A stretch of 64,000 nucleotides of DNA from Zea mays (GCF_902167145.1 NC_050103.1:181783625-181847624), one strand, 5' to 3'. Numbered from the stretch's first letter, positions 21,231 to 31,922 are shown. The notes: a model not told the origin generated them from the letters alone. Numbers and translations are program-made.

Positions 21231-23420
21231 TCATGTAGGTCACTCTTAGGTGGATTTAGGACCTATCCTTGCTAAAATGTAGGATTGATATCCTTTACGA
21301 AGTTGAATGATGTTTTTACGATATGGTTCGCTTTAACAGTCTCAGTCATTGCTGAAGATTGTGCATTGATGTACAATGAATGGAGTAGGAATGGACGTCA
21401 TTCTGATGAGTGGGTAGGCAAGACCAAAGATTTTGTAGACCATGCTTTCTCCATGTCATTAACCGACACTGTCGGATGCTCTTGTAGGCGGCATAGAAAC
21501 AATATATTCCTTAATAAGGACAGAGTTAGCCTAGATCTTTTTTAGTTTGGATTTATGCCTGGATATGAGGTGTGGGAACATCATGGTGAGGTAGTACCAA
21601 CCCGAATATAGAAGAGGAGGAGAACAATGATTGGGTTGGCGGTGATGCGATGTATGAGATGCTAGATTCACTACGTCTAGAGTTAAACCTAAGCTCTGTG
21701 GATCCTGTCACACCAGAGGTTTTGAGATTTTTTAAACTACTAAAAGACTCTGAAGAGCCGTTGCATGAACACACAGATGTGAGTATACTCGCTTTTGTGA
21801 CCCGACTCATGGCCATTAAGTCCAAGTACTTTTTCTAGAACAACTGTTAATCAGATTTTAAAGTTATTCGGGGATGTGCTGCCAAAGCCCAATAAGTTGC
21901 CTAAAGACATGTACCATTCAAAGACAATTATCAAAGGTCTCGGTATGGATTATGAAAAGATTGATGTGTGCAAAAATAATTATATGCTTTTCATGAAGGA
22001 GCATGCATGATAGAAAAAATGTCTAAAATGTGGACAATCTAGATTTGTGGAAGTTGTTAATGATGAGGGTGACAAGGTGATGATAGATGTTGCACATAAG
22101 CAGCTTTGCTACTTGCCACTAACTCCTCGAGTGAAACAGTTGTTTTTATCGTTAAAAAACGCCATGTACATGCGATGGCATAAAGAAGGTGTCCATGAGA
22201 ACGATGAGCTAATGGTGCACCCTTCAGATGGGGATGCTTGGAAGGCTCTCGGCACGTTTGATCTAGACTTTGCAGCTAAACTGAAGAATGTTCGAATCAA
22301 CCTCGCGACCGATGGCTTCACACCTTTTGGTCAAATGACATCATGATACTCATGTTGGCCCATCTTTGTTATTCCATACAACATTCCACCTTCTCTTTGT
22401 ATGAAGTATGAATCTATATTTCTTTGGTTAATCATACCTGGCCCGGACCATCCTAGAAAGAAACTCAATATCATGTTAAACCCTTAATTGAAGAGTTGAA
22501 GGAGCTTTAGAAAGGAGTCGAAACATGTGATTTTTTTAAAAAAGATATTCAAACTTCGAGCCGTGTATTTATGATCGGTGCATGACCTCATGGCATATGC
22601 TATTTTTGCCGGTTGGAGTACACATGGTAGATTGACATGTCCATATTGCGGTTCAGATACAGGTTGCTTGCATCTTGCTCATGGTGGAAAGATCACTTAT
22701 TTCGATTGTCATCAACGCTGGTTGCCCAAGAAACACCCCTTTAAGAGCGATGAGAAAAACTTTATAAAGAACATCGTGGTCACGAAAGGACCACCAAAAC
22801 GTCTGAACGCAGCAGAAATTTATGCTCAGCTCAACAACATTGTCCTAAATGAAAAAAGGGACAAGTACCAAGGATTCAGAGTGGACCAGAACTGGACACA
22901 TATGTGGTATGTAGGAGCTCCCTTATATGTCGTCATTGATTCTAGCTTGTGCACACAATTGATGTCATGCACGAAAAAGTAATGTTGCTGAAGCCCTCAT
23001 ACACACCTGCATGCATTTTGAAAAAACAAAGGACAATATGAAAGCTTGAAGAGATCTAGCAATGCTTTGTGACCAACCGACCCAAGTGCTCAATGACAAC
23101 GGCAAATCGACACGTGCCTTGTTCTGTCTTACCTCTAAGGACAAGATCGAGGTGATGAGATGAATGAAAAAAAAATAAATTTCTCGATGGTTATGCTGCG
23201 GGCCTGAAAAGAGCTGTGAATTTGAAAACGGGAATACTAACTGGGTTAAAGAGCCATGACTTCAATATATTAATGGAGAGGATTACCCATGGATGTTTCG
23301 TGGTTACATACTCGACGCCATGTGGCAAGCAATAGCTGAGCTAAGCTTTTTCTATAGACAAATCTGTGATAAAGAAATAAGTAAAAATATGATGAAGAAG
23401 TTGGAGAAAGAAATAAGTAA
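21231..23420 (+). pseudogene. CACTA tnp2 transposase, N-terminal half, decayed
   Basis: Broken plus-strand frames with successive resemblance to TNP2. 21345-21540 is a transposase-associated domain (MYNEWSRNGRHSDEWVGKTKDF, with CSCRRHRN). 21600-21990 is the acidic linker and the YHSKTIIKGLGMDYEKIDVCKNN segment. 22050-22340 follows (LYYLPLTPRVKQLFLSLKNA-like, AMYMRWHKEG). 22578-22980 is the tnp2 core (YAIFAGWSTHGRLTCPYCGSDT, FDCHQRWLPKKHPFKS). 22985-23420 is a part with many stops (ALIHTCMHFEKTKDN, HDFNILMERI-like). There are numerous stops and frameshifts. The catalytic C-terminal half is missing here. A C-terminal tnp2 piece at 28.15-28.71 kb could be from the same or from another CACTA. Confidence 0.85.
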
Positions 23421-23449
23421 AAATCTGAGCTAAGTTCGACAGTCTGGCT

Positions 23450-23588
23450 GTGGGCCGAAAATTAGCCTTTATTTTCGGTTTTTTACGACCAGAACCTGCC
23501 GAAAATAGGCTATATATTGCTGAAAATAATATATTTTTGACAATATATGACTTATTTTCGGCGAAAAATGATCTTGTATTTTTTAGTG
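23450..23588. repeat. CACTA-like subterminal hairpins and possible right end
   Basis: Units of TTATTTTCGGC and GCCGAAAATA alternate on both strands (GGGCCGAAAATTAGCC, TTTATTTTCGG, TGCCGAAAATAGGC, TTATTTTCGGCG). They end in ATCTTGTATTTTTTAGTG, which resembles a CACTA right terminus (…CTTGTAGTG) with changes. The motif differs from the ATGACG array at 20.3 kb, so it may belong to another element. Confidence 0.45.
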
Positions 23589-24235
23589 CACTGTTGTCTG
23601 CTCCGTGCTTCTCGGCCCGATTTAGGCATTCAGCCGAAGCCATTCTCCATAAGTCCCAAACAGATATGTGCTTCCATGGTTTTTGGCAACTGTTCTAGCG
23701 AGCTAGTAGCGTTCTCTCAGCTAGAGGGGCCAAAGCGGTCTGCAGTACCTTAATAATGGATTGGAAGCCGGGCAAGTCTAGTTTCAGTCATTTGGACTCC
23801 AACTGCACCTATTTAAGGCCAGATTGCCATCCCAAGGCCACAAGTTCGGATGCACCGATCCAAATAATATGGATGAGAAATCACCAAGGCGAACAAAAAC
23901 ACAAGAAGAAGGCTAAAGTTATTATGTTTAAAAGATCTGAGAAATGCAGAACTGATTATCATTTCATATATTTTGCATATTCTTTGAAGAATCGGAAGAG
24001 GGCAATGACTACTGTGCATTCAGATGTTATGTGCAAGCGTGAAAACGAGATTTTTTGGTTTGTTAGATCGCGATCCAACCGTATGTCATACTTGACACGA
24101 CTTAAATTGTATCACTATCGGCTCATGTAGATTTATAAAAAATCCCTAATAAATCACAATTATATCTACGGTTGGAACATATGTTCTAATAGACCAGGAT
24201 GCTTGCTTGCACACTTGCAAGTTATACCAATTAGC

Positions 24236-24236
<1 letters not shown>
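23589..24236. other. Unassigned sequence
   Basis: A 124-codon plus frame (23756-24130) has no family resemblance and no supporting context. Otherwise nothing recognised. Confidence 0.3.

Positions 24237-24237
<1 letters not shown>

Positions 24238-24317
<80 letters not shown>
24238..24317. repeat. (TA)n microsatellite
   Basis: About 80 bp of uninterrupted TA dinucleotides, ending in TATCTATC. Confidence 0.97.
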
Positions 24318-24319
<2 letters not shown>

Positions 24320-24866
24320 ATCTTTACTAATATAATGTAGCAGTTTGATCGCTTGTTGCATAATATCGCATGGAAGGCTTCACCAGCGAGCTCAGCGCAT
24401 GCAAGCCTTTAGCCCTTCACCATACATGGATGGAGGACTGGTTGCACATTAATTAGTCGTCGCCCTGGAAGGCATGCATCACACAAAATGCATACATATA
24501 TATTCCCGTTTACAAAAAGAATAGACAGGAACAGTTCAATCACACACATATATATATTGTTCTGGGTTTACAAACCATACGACAACCAAACTTTAATTTG
24601 GGGGTGGAATTACAAAATTATTTGCCAAAATGCATGGTACCAACAAGGAACAAAAATCTCTGGTGATCGGCGACGGGCAGGGGAGAAATGGCAGACGAAG
24701 GATGAGAGATGATTAACAGAGCCACGCACAATCCAAGGGCGTGTAGGGGACTAAAATGCGTGCGTAGCTAGAGGAGGCTACCAATTAAATAATGCTGATG
24801 TTGGTATCGTTGCTGCTGGATGCTCGAACCATGGACAAGCGAGCGAGCGAGGTTAAATGAATCCAT
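24318..24866. other. Downstream flank of the profilin gene
   Basis: AT-rich near 24318-24620, then mixed. The part nearest the gene (about 24700-24866) is the likely 3' UTR of the minus-strand profilin gene. No other gene seen. Confidence 0.4.
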
Positions 24867-25439
24867 TCACAGGCCTTGCTCTACGAGGTAGTCGCCGAGC
24901 CTCTCGACCACCATGTTGCACTGGCCGGGGGTCATGGGCTCGTCGTAGATGCCGACCACCATCGCTTGCCCTGTCTTCTTCACAGTTATGCCTCCAGATC
25001 CCTAGGGAAACAAGAGAAAGATGATCGACGTGCATTATATTGGGAGATCGAGAGGGGGAGCATAGACGACGACGGATCAGTACCTTCTTCCCGCGGATGA
25101 CAGCGCCGGGCTCGCCTTGGATGACCATGTACTTGGTGGGGCCGAGGAAGAGGCCGGTCGGGGCCAGGAACCCGGGCTCGTCGAAGTCCTTCATGATGTT
25201 GGTCATCTCCTCTGTCTTGAACTGGATGTATATGCACAGAATGAAACCGCGTGATTGATCTGATCGACGCGCATGCAAGAGCTAGAACGAACAAGGATCA
25301 TGCAAATTGGTATCACCTGTGGGAATGCGGTGCTCTGGGCCCAAACGGCGCCGTCGTGGCCGACTATGGCAGCGGAGGTCAGGTGGTGGCCCTCGATCTC
25401 GCACATGAGGTGCTCATCGACGTATGTCTGCCACGACAT
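24867..25439 (-). CDS. Profilin (actin monomer-binding protein), intact three-exon gene
   Basis: Profilin binds monomeric actin, poly-proline proteins and phosphoinositides in the cytosol and tunes actin filament turnover. On the minus strand the exons are 25439-25317 (41 codons, from [17 protein letters not shown]), 25221-25084 (46 codons, [19 protein letters not shown]) and 25001-24867 (44 codons plus [22 protein letters not shown]). Both introns (25316-25222 and 25083-25002) are GT-AG and phase 0. The 131-residue product is the normal plant profilin length. The N-terminal W-x-Y signature, the [16 protein letters not shown] actin-binding region and the C-terminal helix are all present, with no stop or shift. 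Intron positions agree with the conserved plant profilin layout. It is one of several maize profilins (the PRO family; Zea m 12 pollen allergen group). I cannot say which paralogue. Confidence 0.95.
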
Positions 25440-25560
25440 CCTGTCAGACCTGCTTAGCTATGACCTGTAATGTAAGAGGAGGATAACGAAAGCTCGATCG
25501 ATAGATCTCTCTATTGCGAGGAACACTCACATATAAACAGGTGTGCGAGGGGACGGCCAC

Positions 25561-25572
25561 ACTATAAATAGA
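25561..25572 (-). promoter_or_regulatory. TATA box of the profilin gene (probable)
   Basis: The minus strand reads CTCTATTTATAGTG about 125 bp upstream of the profilin ATG (25439). This gives a leader of about 90-100 nt. The motif is near-palindromic (CACTATAAATAG on plus), so direction is inferred from the gene. Confidence 0.5.
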
Positions 25573-25844
25573 GGCGTTTGCCCCCAACCACCCATTCCAT
25601 CGCTAGCTTGCTCTTCAACCTCGCTCGCTCGTCGTCCTTTGGTGCGCCATGCACGGCTGCCCCCCACCACTATAGAGGTGATGGACATCACAATCTTAGT
25701 TTCTAGCCTCTCTGCATGATGCCGCCGCACCCGCCAAGCTGCTTCTGCTAGGCTGGGTTGGGCTTGGCTGGGCCTCGGCAGCCTAAAGTTTTCCATTTCT
25801 GAAGCGTTCTACAAGAGTGGGGAAATAATGAGCTTTCTTCTTAA
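25573..25844. other. Profilin upstream region
   Basis: GC-richer sequence with CT- and GGCTGGGC-type simple words. An open minus frame (25527-25796) has no family resemblance and is probably chance. The Helitron begins at its right border. Confidence 0.35.
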
Positions 25845-26189
25845 CTAGTTGAATTCTTGTGCGTTGCAACGGAAATATATAATAACAGTATACTACTATA
25901 ACTTATATACAAAATATGTGTTATACCTTTATGAGAAAATGTTTCATAATTAATTTGTGATTCTGGCCATACATAAATTTTGTTATTTATAATATATCTG
26001 TTTCACCACTACATTGCAACCATCAGTATCATGCAGACTTCGATATATGTCACGATTTGCATAGTCTCATCATTGGAGAGCACGTTCCACACATACCAGA
26101 AGAAATTCCCTCGTACATCGTTAGTCATCAGACACGTACCACCATACGCTTTTGCTTAAACAAAAAAGGCAAGTGTGTGTTTGCGAAGA

Positions 26190-26830
26190 GAATTAAAGGC
26201 AAGCCGGCACAAAAGCTACCCCAACGGTGGCGAGGATGACGAACTGGTCATTGTTGTCGGTCCTCATCTGCGTCACCTCTGGCGCCAAGATGACGCCACA
26301 GTCCTCGATATAGTAGTCGTCGAACGCGCGCGACATACCGAGTACTGATGACTCTTGTCTGGGCTATAAAACGAAGTGCACCCCGGGCTCATCAGCAAGG
26401 TAGTACCCCTGGCCGTTGCACCACCGGATGCGCTACTCCTCTACATACATCGTATTCGAGGACACTCATACAACGTCAGCAACGACCATCGTCTCAGCGC
26501 ACAAGAATTCATGGCCAGTCAGTAGCGACTTACGTGGCAGGTTGGACTTCAGGTGGACGATGAGCTGGACGACGTGATAGCGTCGTCGTCGAATGCGGTG
26601 CCCAGAACAACCCGAGAGTCACCGACGTTGGCGACGACCATGAGGCCCCCCTGCTTGACGATGGACAGCGGGGAGCAGCCGCTCTGCACCGCGTCCAAGC
26701 GGCGGCTGCGCCGGAGCTTGTCGTACATAGCGGCACATGCGGCCACGTAGGACTGTTTCTAGAGAACGAACTGGCAGTCGCCAAGTTTCTTCTTGTCGTC
26801 GATGAGCGACCCCAACGCGAGTGCCTCCTG
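26190..26830 (-). pseudogene. Protein phosphatase 2C gene fragment captured by the Helitron
   Basis: Minus-strand pieces match successive PP2C motifs. From 26830 it reads LALGSLIDDKKKLGDCQFVL, then a TAG, then VAACAAMYDKL. 26700-26570 reads SGCSPLSIVKQGGLMVVANVGDSRVVLGT, the PP2C motif with the metal-binding Asp. Then follow the NGQGYYLADEPGVHFV region, MSRAFDDYYIEDCGVILAPEVTQM, and DNNDQFVILATVGV up to about 26215. Functional PP2Cs read LATDG at the last motif; here the metal-binding Asp is Val. At least three stops or shifts separate the pieces. N-terminal catalytic motifs are missing. Stress-signalling PP2Cs are the probable source family. No activity is expected. Confidence 0.8.
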
Positions 26831-27026
26831 TTAATGGTGTTTGTTCGGGGTTTTCAAGTAAGAAACATGGATTCATGTTTGACGTTGGTTTATAAAAATG
26901 ACTCACAAGTCAGATCCATGGAAAAAATATTATGAAGAATAAATGTCACGCATGCAAAAAAGGAATTTAAGTTGAAAACATTATTCAAACAAAAGAAATT
27001 GCATGCAAGACTCTTCTTTAAATACT

Positions 27027-27065
27027 ACTCCCTCCATCCAAAAATATAATTCAAGAATCTCGGTG
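27027..27065. repeat. Single Stowaway-like terminus inside the Helitron
   Basis: ACTCCCTCCATCCAAAAATATA is a typical Stowaway end. No reverse partner is seen nearby, so it is a remnant. Confidence 0.4.
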
Positions 27066-27162
27066 ATACTTATCTACTACTACGCATTGTGCAAGGATAG
27101 CAGGTGGGCTTGGGGAGAGATGTAGTAGATGTGTTTTCTGTTATAGATGTAGAAATAAACAT

Positions 27163-27236
27163 ACATGTGGTGTAGTGGTAGCTACTACAAGCATTTGCTT
27201 GAGAGGTCGTGGGTTCAAATCCCCTTGGGGTCATGT
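27163..27236 (+). other. tRNA-like sequence (SINE head or tRNA remnant)
   Basis: TGGTGTAGTGGT fits a Pol III box A (27168-27179) and GGTTCAAATCC fits box B (27222-27232), with a spacing normal for a tRNA. The anticodon arm and acceptor stem do not form convincingly. It lies inside the Helitron and is followed by a T-run, as in tRNA-derived SINEs. Confidence 0.45.
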
Positions 27237-27304
27237 GTATTTTTTTAATTTTAGCTAGGCGTCGGCTGTACGGGGGAATGGAATAAGCTTTGCGAGGAGG
27301 GGCA

Positions 27305-27446
27305 ATGAGAATGATAGATATAGAATGGTGGTAGAACATGGGAATGGACTGTGCGCGGGAAGGAGGGAATCAGAAATGAGAATGATAGATATAGAATGGT
27401 GGTAGAACATGGGAATGGACTATGCGCGGGAAGGAGGGAATCAGAA
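27305..27446. repeat. 71 bp tandem duplication in the Helitron
   Basis: Two copies starting ATGAGAATGATAGATATAG at 27305 and 27376, differing by one base (GACTGTGCG versus GACTATGCG). This shows a recent duplication near the Helitron 5' end. Confidence 0.9.
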
Positions 27447-27678
27447 AGGCAGAACAGGGAATGGCAGAACGCGGAATGACAGATTACTATTACAGCCTTA
27501 ACAAGTAGTAGAGATTTTACTTAGAAACTACTGTCGCGCTAAGTATAAACATTCAGCAAATATCATGATGAGCCCTTCCACTATATATACTCCTTCAATT
27601 CAACCTAGCTTGAAAGCATCTATATATACAACTTAAAGTAAAGGAGGCAACGGAATTCAGAAGACGCATATATATATA

Positions 27679-28144
27679 CTAGGTGAACGTCCGTGCGTTG
27701 CTACGGAGTGAACATGCTATAATAAAATATATTAAAATTAAAAAAATCCATTTTATGTTTTTGTTATTATCTTTTAAAGTTTTTCATTTTGTTTTCTTGT
27801 AACAAACCTATTTGGTGGACCTACATGTGCTTGTACTCAGATGCAATACATGATATCATGTATTATAAATTTCTGCTTGTTATTTTTCTACCTTAGCACA
27901 AGGTGATTGCTGATCATTGTCCAATTTTGGTTACTTTAGGTTACAAGCGTAGATTTCTTGAGTGGTCGATAAGCATTGTATTTTAATGTACATGGTGGAT
28001 TTGTTCGATGTGTAAGACTTATGTAAAAATTCTTAACTTTAAAAGATAATAACAAAAACATAAAATGGAAGTTATATTTTTTTTTTAAATTTTAATATAT
28101 TTATAACATGTTCACTCTTTAGCAACGTACGGGTGTTCACCTAG
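27679..28144. mobile_element. Long terminal-inverted-repeat element, TA duplication
   Basis: The left end CTAGGTGAACGTCCGTGCG is matched in reverse by CGTACGGGTGTTCACCTAG at the right. The inverted arms extend over roughly 110 bp, including ATTTTATGTTTTTGTTATTATCTTTTAAAG and its reverse near 28030. TA flanks both sides (27677-27678, 28145-28146), as for Tc1/mariner-type elements. 466 bp, non-coding, able to fold into a long hairpin. Confidence 0.75.
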
Positions 28145-28149
28145 TAAAT

Positions 28150-28713
28150 AGATGAAAGCTCCTTAGTACAACAAGATAGAACAATAAAGCTCAATTTTCA
28201 TGGTTCCAAACCTCTTACTCCAGTGATATTTAAATGTCATTGGTTTGACCCTCAAGTGACGAGACAGACACATTCTAATCTTGGGATAGTCGAAATTGGA
28301 CAAGATTCCACCTTACCAGGAGACAATGTCTATATCGTGGCCCAATAGGCCACACAAGTGAATTATCTCCCATATGCGTGCCAAACGAAAGAACATCTTA
28401 AGGGTTGGGATATTGTGTATAAGGTATCGCCGCACGGTATAACTTAGACTCGGACACACATGATGGAGAGTTCTTCCAAGAAGATGGGTTAGAAGGGCGA
28501 TTTGAGATAGAATTAACCAAAGCTATCAGAATGGAAGTAGATATTGAAATGGTTGTTGAAGAGGAGGATGATAAGGTGCAAAATGAGAACGACTTAGTAA
28601 TACTTGAAGGCAATGACATTAATGACGAACTTGCGCCTTCAGATGGTGTTGACTATGAAATGGTTGATAGTTATGATCCCGCAAACCCCAACACATATGA
28701 AGATTATTTTTAA
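28150..28713 (+). pseudogene. CACTA tnp2 transposase, C-terminal part (DUF4216-like), decayed
   Basis: Plus-strand pieces read VIFKCHWFDPQVTRQTHSNLG, a VEIGQDSTLPGDNVYIVAQQATQVNYLPY segment and GWDIVYKVSPHG. This is the pattern of the DUF4216 region near the TNP2 C-terminus. A frame from 28531 to 28713 follows, with an acidic tail (VDIEMVVEEEDD, DGVDYEMVDSYDP) and a TAA. Stops are present between 28440 and 28530. The TIR element at 27679-28144 sits just upstream. Confidence 0.75.
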
Positions 28714-30646
28714 TCGATGTAGTGATATAATTTTTTATTTCACGCCTGTTTCTAAATATATCTTTTTTATATGTGCTTGTTTGTTTACTCTTAATTGCAG
28801 GTTGTTGGACAAAGATGGTGGGCGGTTGGCTGAGGACGAGTAGGGGGAGCACCCGCAAGACGGCGGAGGAGGCACAGCAGGACGACGACGTCCAGCAGCA
28901 GGTGGAGCAGCAGGCCGCTATCGATGCTGCGCAGCAGAACGACGACGACGCTCAGCAGGACGCCTCAAGTTCTAGCGCCTCAGGTTCGAGGAATGTCTAC
29001 TTGCGTGGTCCCGTGAGTCTCAACGTCCCATACTTCAAGACAGGCGGCCGCTGATTCGGCCGGATGGAGAGAGGCATGTAACTTTATGTTGTACATGCTT
29101 GTTCATATTATGTGTTCAAATTCAAAATATAAACTAATACTTTTTATTTATCACTTGGACATGTCTTGGATGGTTATGGAGAATGTTGGGGGTCATGGCC
29201 GCAACCCCAATGGCATCCTCGGCATGCTGTGTAAGGAACACTTCCCTGGACTGGTTGAGTACGCCGGAGTGATGGGCCCAGCCTACACCTTCGACCACTA
29301 CGTCGTCGCCCACGATGCAGTAGACCGGGACGACATAGAATTCAACAACAAGGCGGAGCTGGTGAAGCAAGAGCTATGGGTAAGTTTTACTATAATGTAA
29401 AATATGTCGTATTCGTTGCACATTCTTGAAATAATGTATGGATACATCGTCTTTGTATGCAGGATTTCTTCTGATGCGAGGCTAGATACGAGGCTAGGGC
29501 GGGTGTGGTGGCCACCACAAGCTATAAGAAGCTCGTCGTGGACATGCACTACGAGGCACGAATCCAGGCCATCGTTAGCTACCATGGCTCCGTCTTTGGG
29601 GAGAAGGTGACCAAGCAGCAAGCCCGAACCATGTCATTGACCAGGGACCAGTACTTGCAGGTAAATACATCACTTTAATATCAGTGTCAAAAAATTTCCT
29701 TAATTTTATCTTCTGATATGCAGTGTACGTGTTTAATTTGTAGATGATTCCTTATTGGTGCTCCGGACATCCTCAGTGCTGGGAGCAGATGGTGGATAGG
29801 TGGTGCTCGCCAGAGTGGGACAAGGCGCACAACGCTTGCCGAGAACGGCGTCTGATGATGCAAGGTCCCTCCCACCCCAAGGCAGCCACAACCTAGGCAA
29901 ATATGCAGAAGCATGGGTACGTTCTCTTTTTTTATTTAGGTATATAACACTGGATTAGATATTATTTCTACCTATCTCGTTGGTTTTTTTACAGTCGGTG
30001 TCACATGGTGGCCAGCCTTGCTCCATCTTCTCGGCTTATGCAATGGCCCATAAGGGCAAGGCGACGTCCAACTTCACCTACAACCCAGATGACAGACCCG
30101 AGGCATATAGCAACCCCACCGTCTACAGCTGCCTTCATTAGTTCGCCACCATGACACAGGAGGTCCATGGGCCAGATTACGATCCAAGGACCGAGGACAT
30201 CGACCCCGATGTCCTTATGAGGGTCGGAGGAGGCAAGAGACATGGGCGGTACTGGATTGTCGATGGGGCAATCGACTCATCGTCCACTCCTACTCTGTCT
30301 CAGGTGCGAGCAAGGAGCACGAGCTCGAGCCCAGCCATACGTCCTCGGCAGGACAACTCATATCATCGCATACAACAACTCGACGTTAGTGCTTCTATAA
30401 CTCGTCATTCTTTGAGTTACTATAACATTGTCTTGGAATATTACAGACCCAGCTAAAACAGATAGGAGGGAACGTCAGGAGATGGAGGCGAGGATGACGG
30501 AGATGTCCCAGTACATGCAGAGTCTTGACGCCGCATGGGGTTTTGCTCCACCACCTCCGTTGTTCCCTACATTTGACCCTGCTCAGTTCCATACTCCTGT
30601 GAGTATCAAAATTCTAGTCCTGCATAATATATATTTATCTGGTATA

Positions 30647-31908
30647 TGAAAGGGAAATGTGCCCTTGGGCCATTTCTAAGTATTTTGGTGATTAAGTGCA
30701 AACACAAGTGCTTAAATGTGAATCTATGCCCACGGGTTGAACAAAGTGCAAATCACAAGTAAAGGTATGTTTCTAAGCCTTAGTACATTGGTTTTGAGTA
30801 CTAATATATTTGTCTAAGTGTTAGAAACAGAGAGAAGAAGAAAAGGAGAATGTTGGCTGTGAACAGCCAACAGGCTGTTTCGGTCTGGGGCACCGGACTG
30901 TCCGGTGGTGCACCGGACAGTGTCCGGTGCGCCAGGCTGCCTCGGCCGAAGAGGCCGCTCTCGGGAATCTGCTGACGGCGTACGGCTAAAATTCACCGGA
31001 CTGTCCGGTGTGCACCGGACTGTCCGGTGAGCCAACGGTCGGCTGCGGAATCTGCGCGCGACACGTGGTCTGGCCAACGGTCGGAAGGAAGCACCGGACT
31101 GTCCGGTGTGCACCGGACTGTCCGGTGCGCCAGATCTGCAACGGTCGGCAACGGTCGGCTGCGCCTGTTAAGGAAAGAAATCGGGCACCGGACAGTGTCC
31201 GGTGTGCACCGGACAGTGTCCGGTGTGCACCGGACTGTCCGGTGCGCCCGACGACAGAAGGCAAGGATGGCCTTCCAGATTTGTTCTCAACGGCTCCTAG
31301 CTGCCTTGGGGCTATAAAAGGGACCCCTAGGCGCATGGAGGAGAACACCAAGCATTCCTACAACCTTTCTAAGCACCAAGACATTGATCTAGCGCATTCG
31401 ATTCATTGTGATAGCATATAGAGCTCTTGCGGAGTTGTGTACTCTTTGAGTTGTGTTGCGAGCTCTTATTGCTGCTTGTGTGCGTGTTGCTCTGATCTTT
31501 TGAAGTCTTGTGTGCGTTGCTCATTCCCTTCCTTGCTCCGTGATTCTCTGTGAACATCTTTTGTAAGGGCGAGAGGCTCCAAGCTGTGGAGATTCCTCGC
31601 AAACGGGATTGAGAAAAGAAAAGCAAGAACACCGTGGTATTCAAGTTGATCATTGGATCACTTGAGAGGAGTTGAGTGCAACTCTCGTCCGTTGGGACGC
31701 CACAACGTGGAGTAGGCAAGTTTTGTACTTGACCGAACCACGGGATAACCACCGTGTCATCTCTGTGATTGAATTCTTGTGGTTATTGTGTTTTTGACTC
31801 CTCTCTAGCCACTTGGCATAAACTGTGCTAACGCTTAATCAAAGTTTTGTGGCTATAAGTTTAAGCTTTTACAGGATCACCTATTCACCCCCCCTCTAGG
31901 TGCTCTCA
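30647..31908 (+). repeat. 5' LTR of the Opie-like element
   Basis: Has TATA box GCTATAAAAGGG at 31311-31322, and upstream (30885-31255) about ten CACCGGAC(A)(G)TGTCCGGTG palindromes, likely the regulatory array. It holds three tandem 21 bp units near 31190-31250 where the 3' LTR has two. Confidence 0.95.
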
Positions 31909-31910
31909 AT

Positions 31911-31922
31911 TGGTATCAGAGC
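31911..31922 (+). other. Primer binding site (initiator Met tRNA)
   Basis: TGGTATCAGAGC two bases after the 5' LTR, the standard Copia primer site complementary to the 3' end of initiator tRNA-Met. Confidence 0.95.

Larger units (their letters stand above)
25845..27514 (-). mobile_element. Non-autonomous Helitron carrying a PP2C gene fragment
   Basis: On the minus strand the element starts TCTCTACTACTTGTTAAGG (at 27514) and ends with the palindrome CGTTGCAACG followed by AATTCAACTAG (at 25845). The flanking bases are A before the 5' end and T after the 3' end, as required for Helitron insertion between A and T, and there is no target duplication. Length is 1670 bp. It has no Rep/helicase gene, so it depends on an autonomous partner. 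It contains a PP2C fragment in its own orientation, a tRNA-like segment and a 71 bp tandem duplication. Gene-fragment capture is well known for maize Helitrons. Confidence 0.8.

Noticed and set aside
23756..24130. 124-codon ORF with basic composition
   Set aside because: No similarity recognised, no splice or promoter context, and it lies among dead transposon pieces.
24146..24361. 71-codon ORF
   Set aside because: It translates the (TA)n microsatellite into repeated Tyr-Ile.
25527..25796. 89-codon ORF upstream of profilin
   Set aside because: It overlaps the profilin promoter region and has low-complexity composition.
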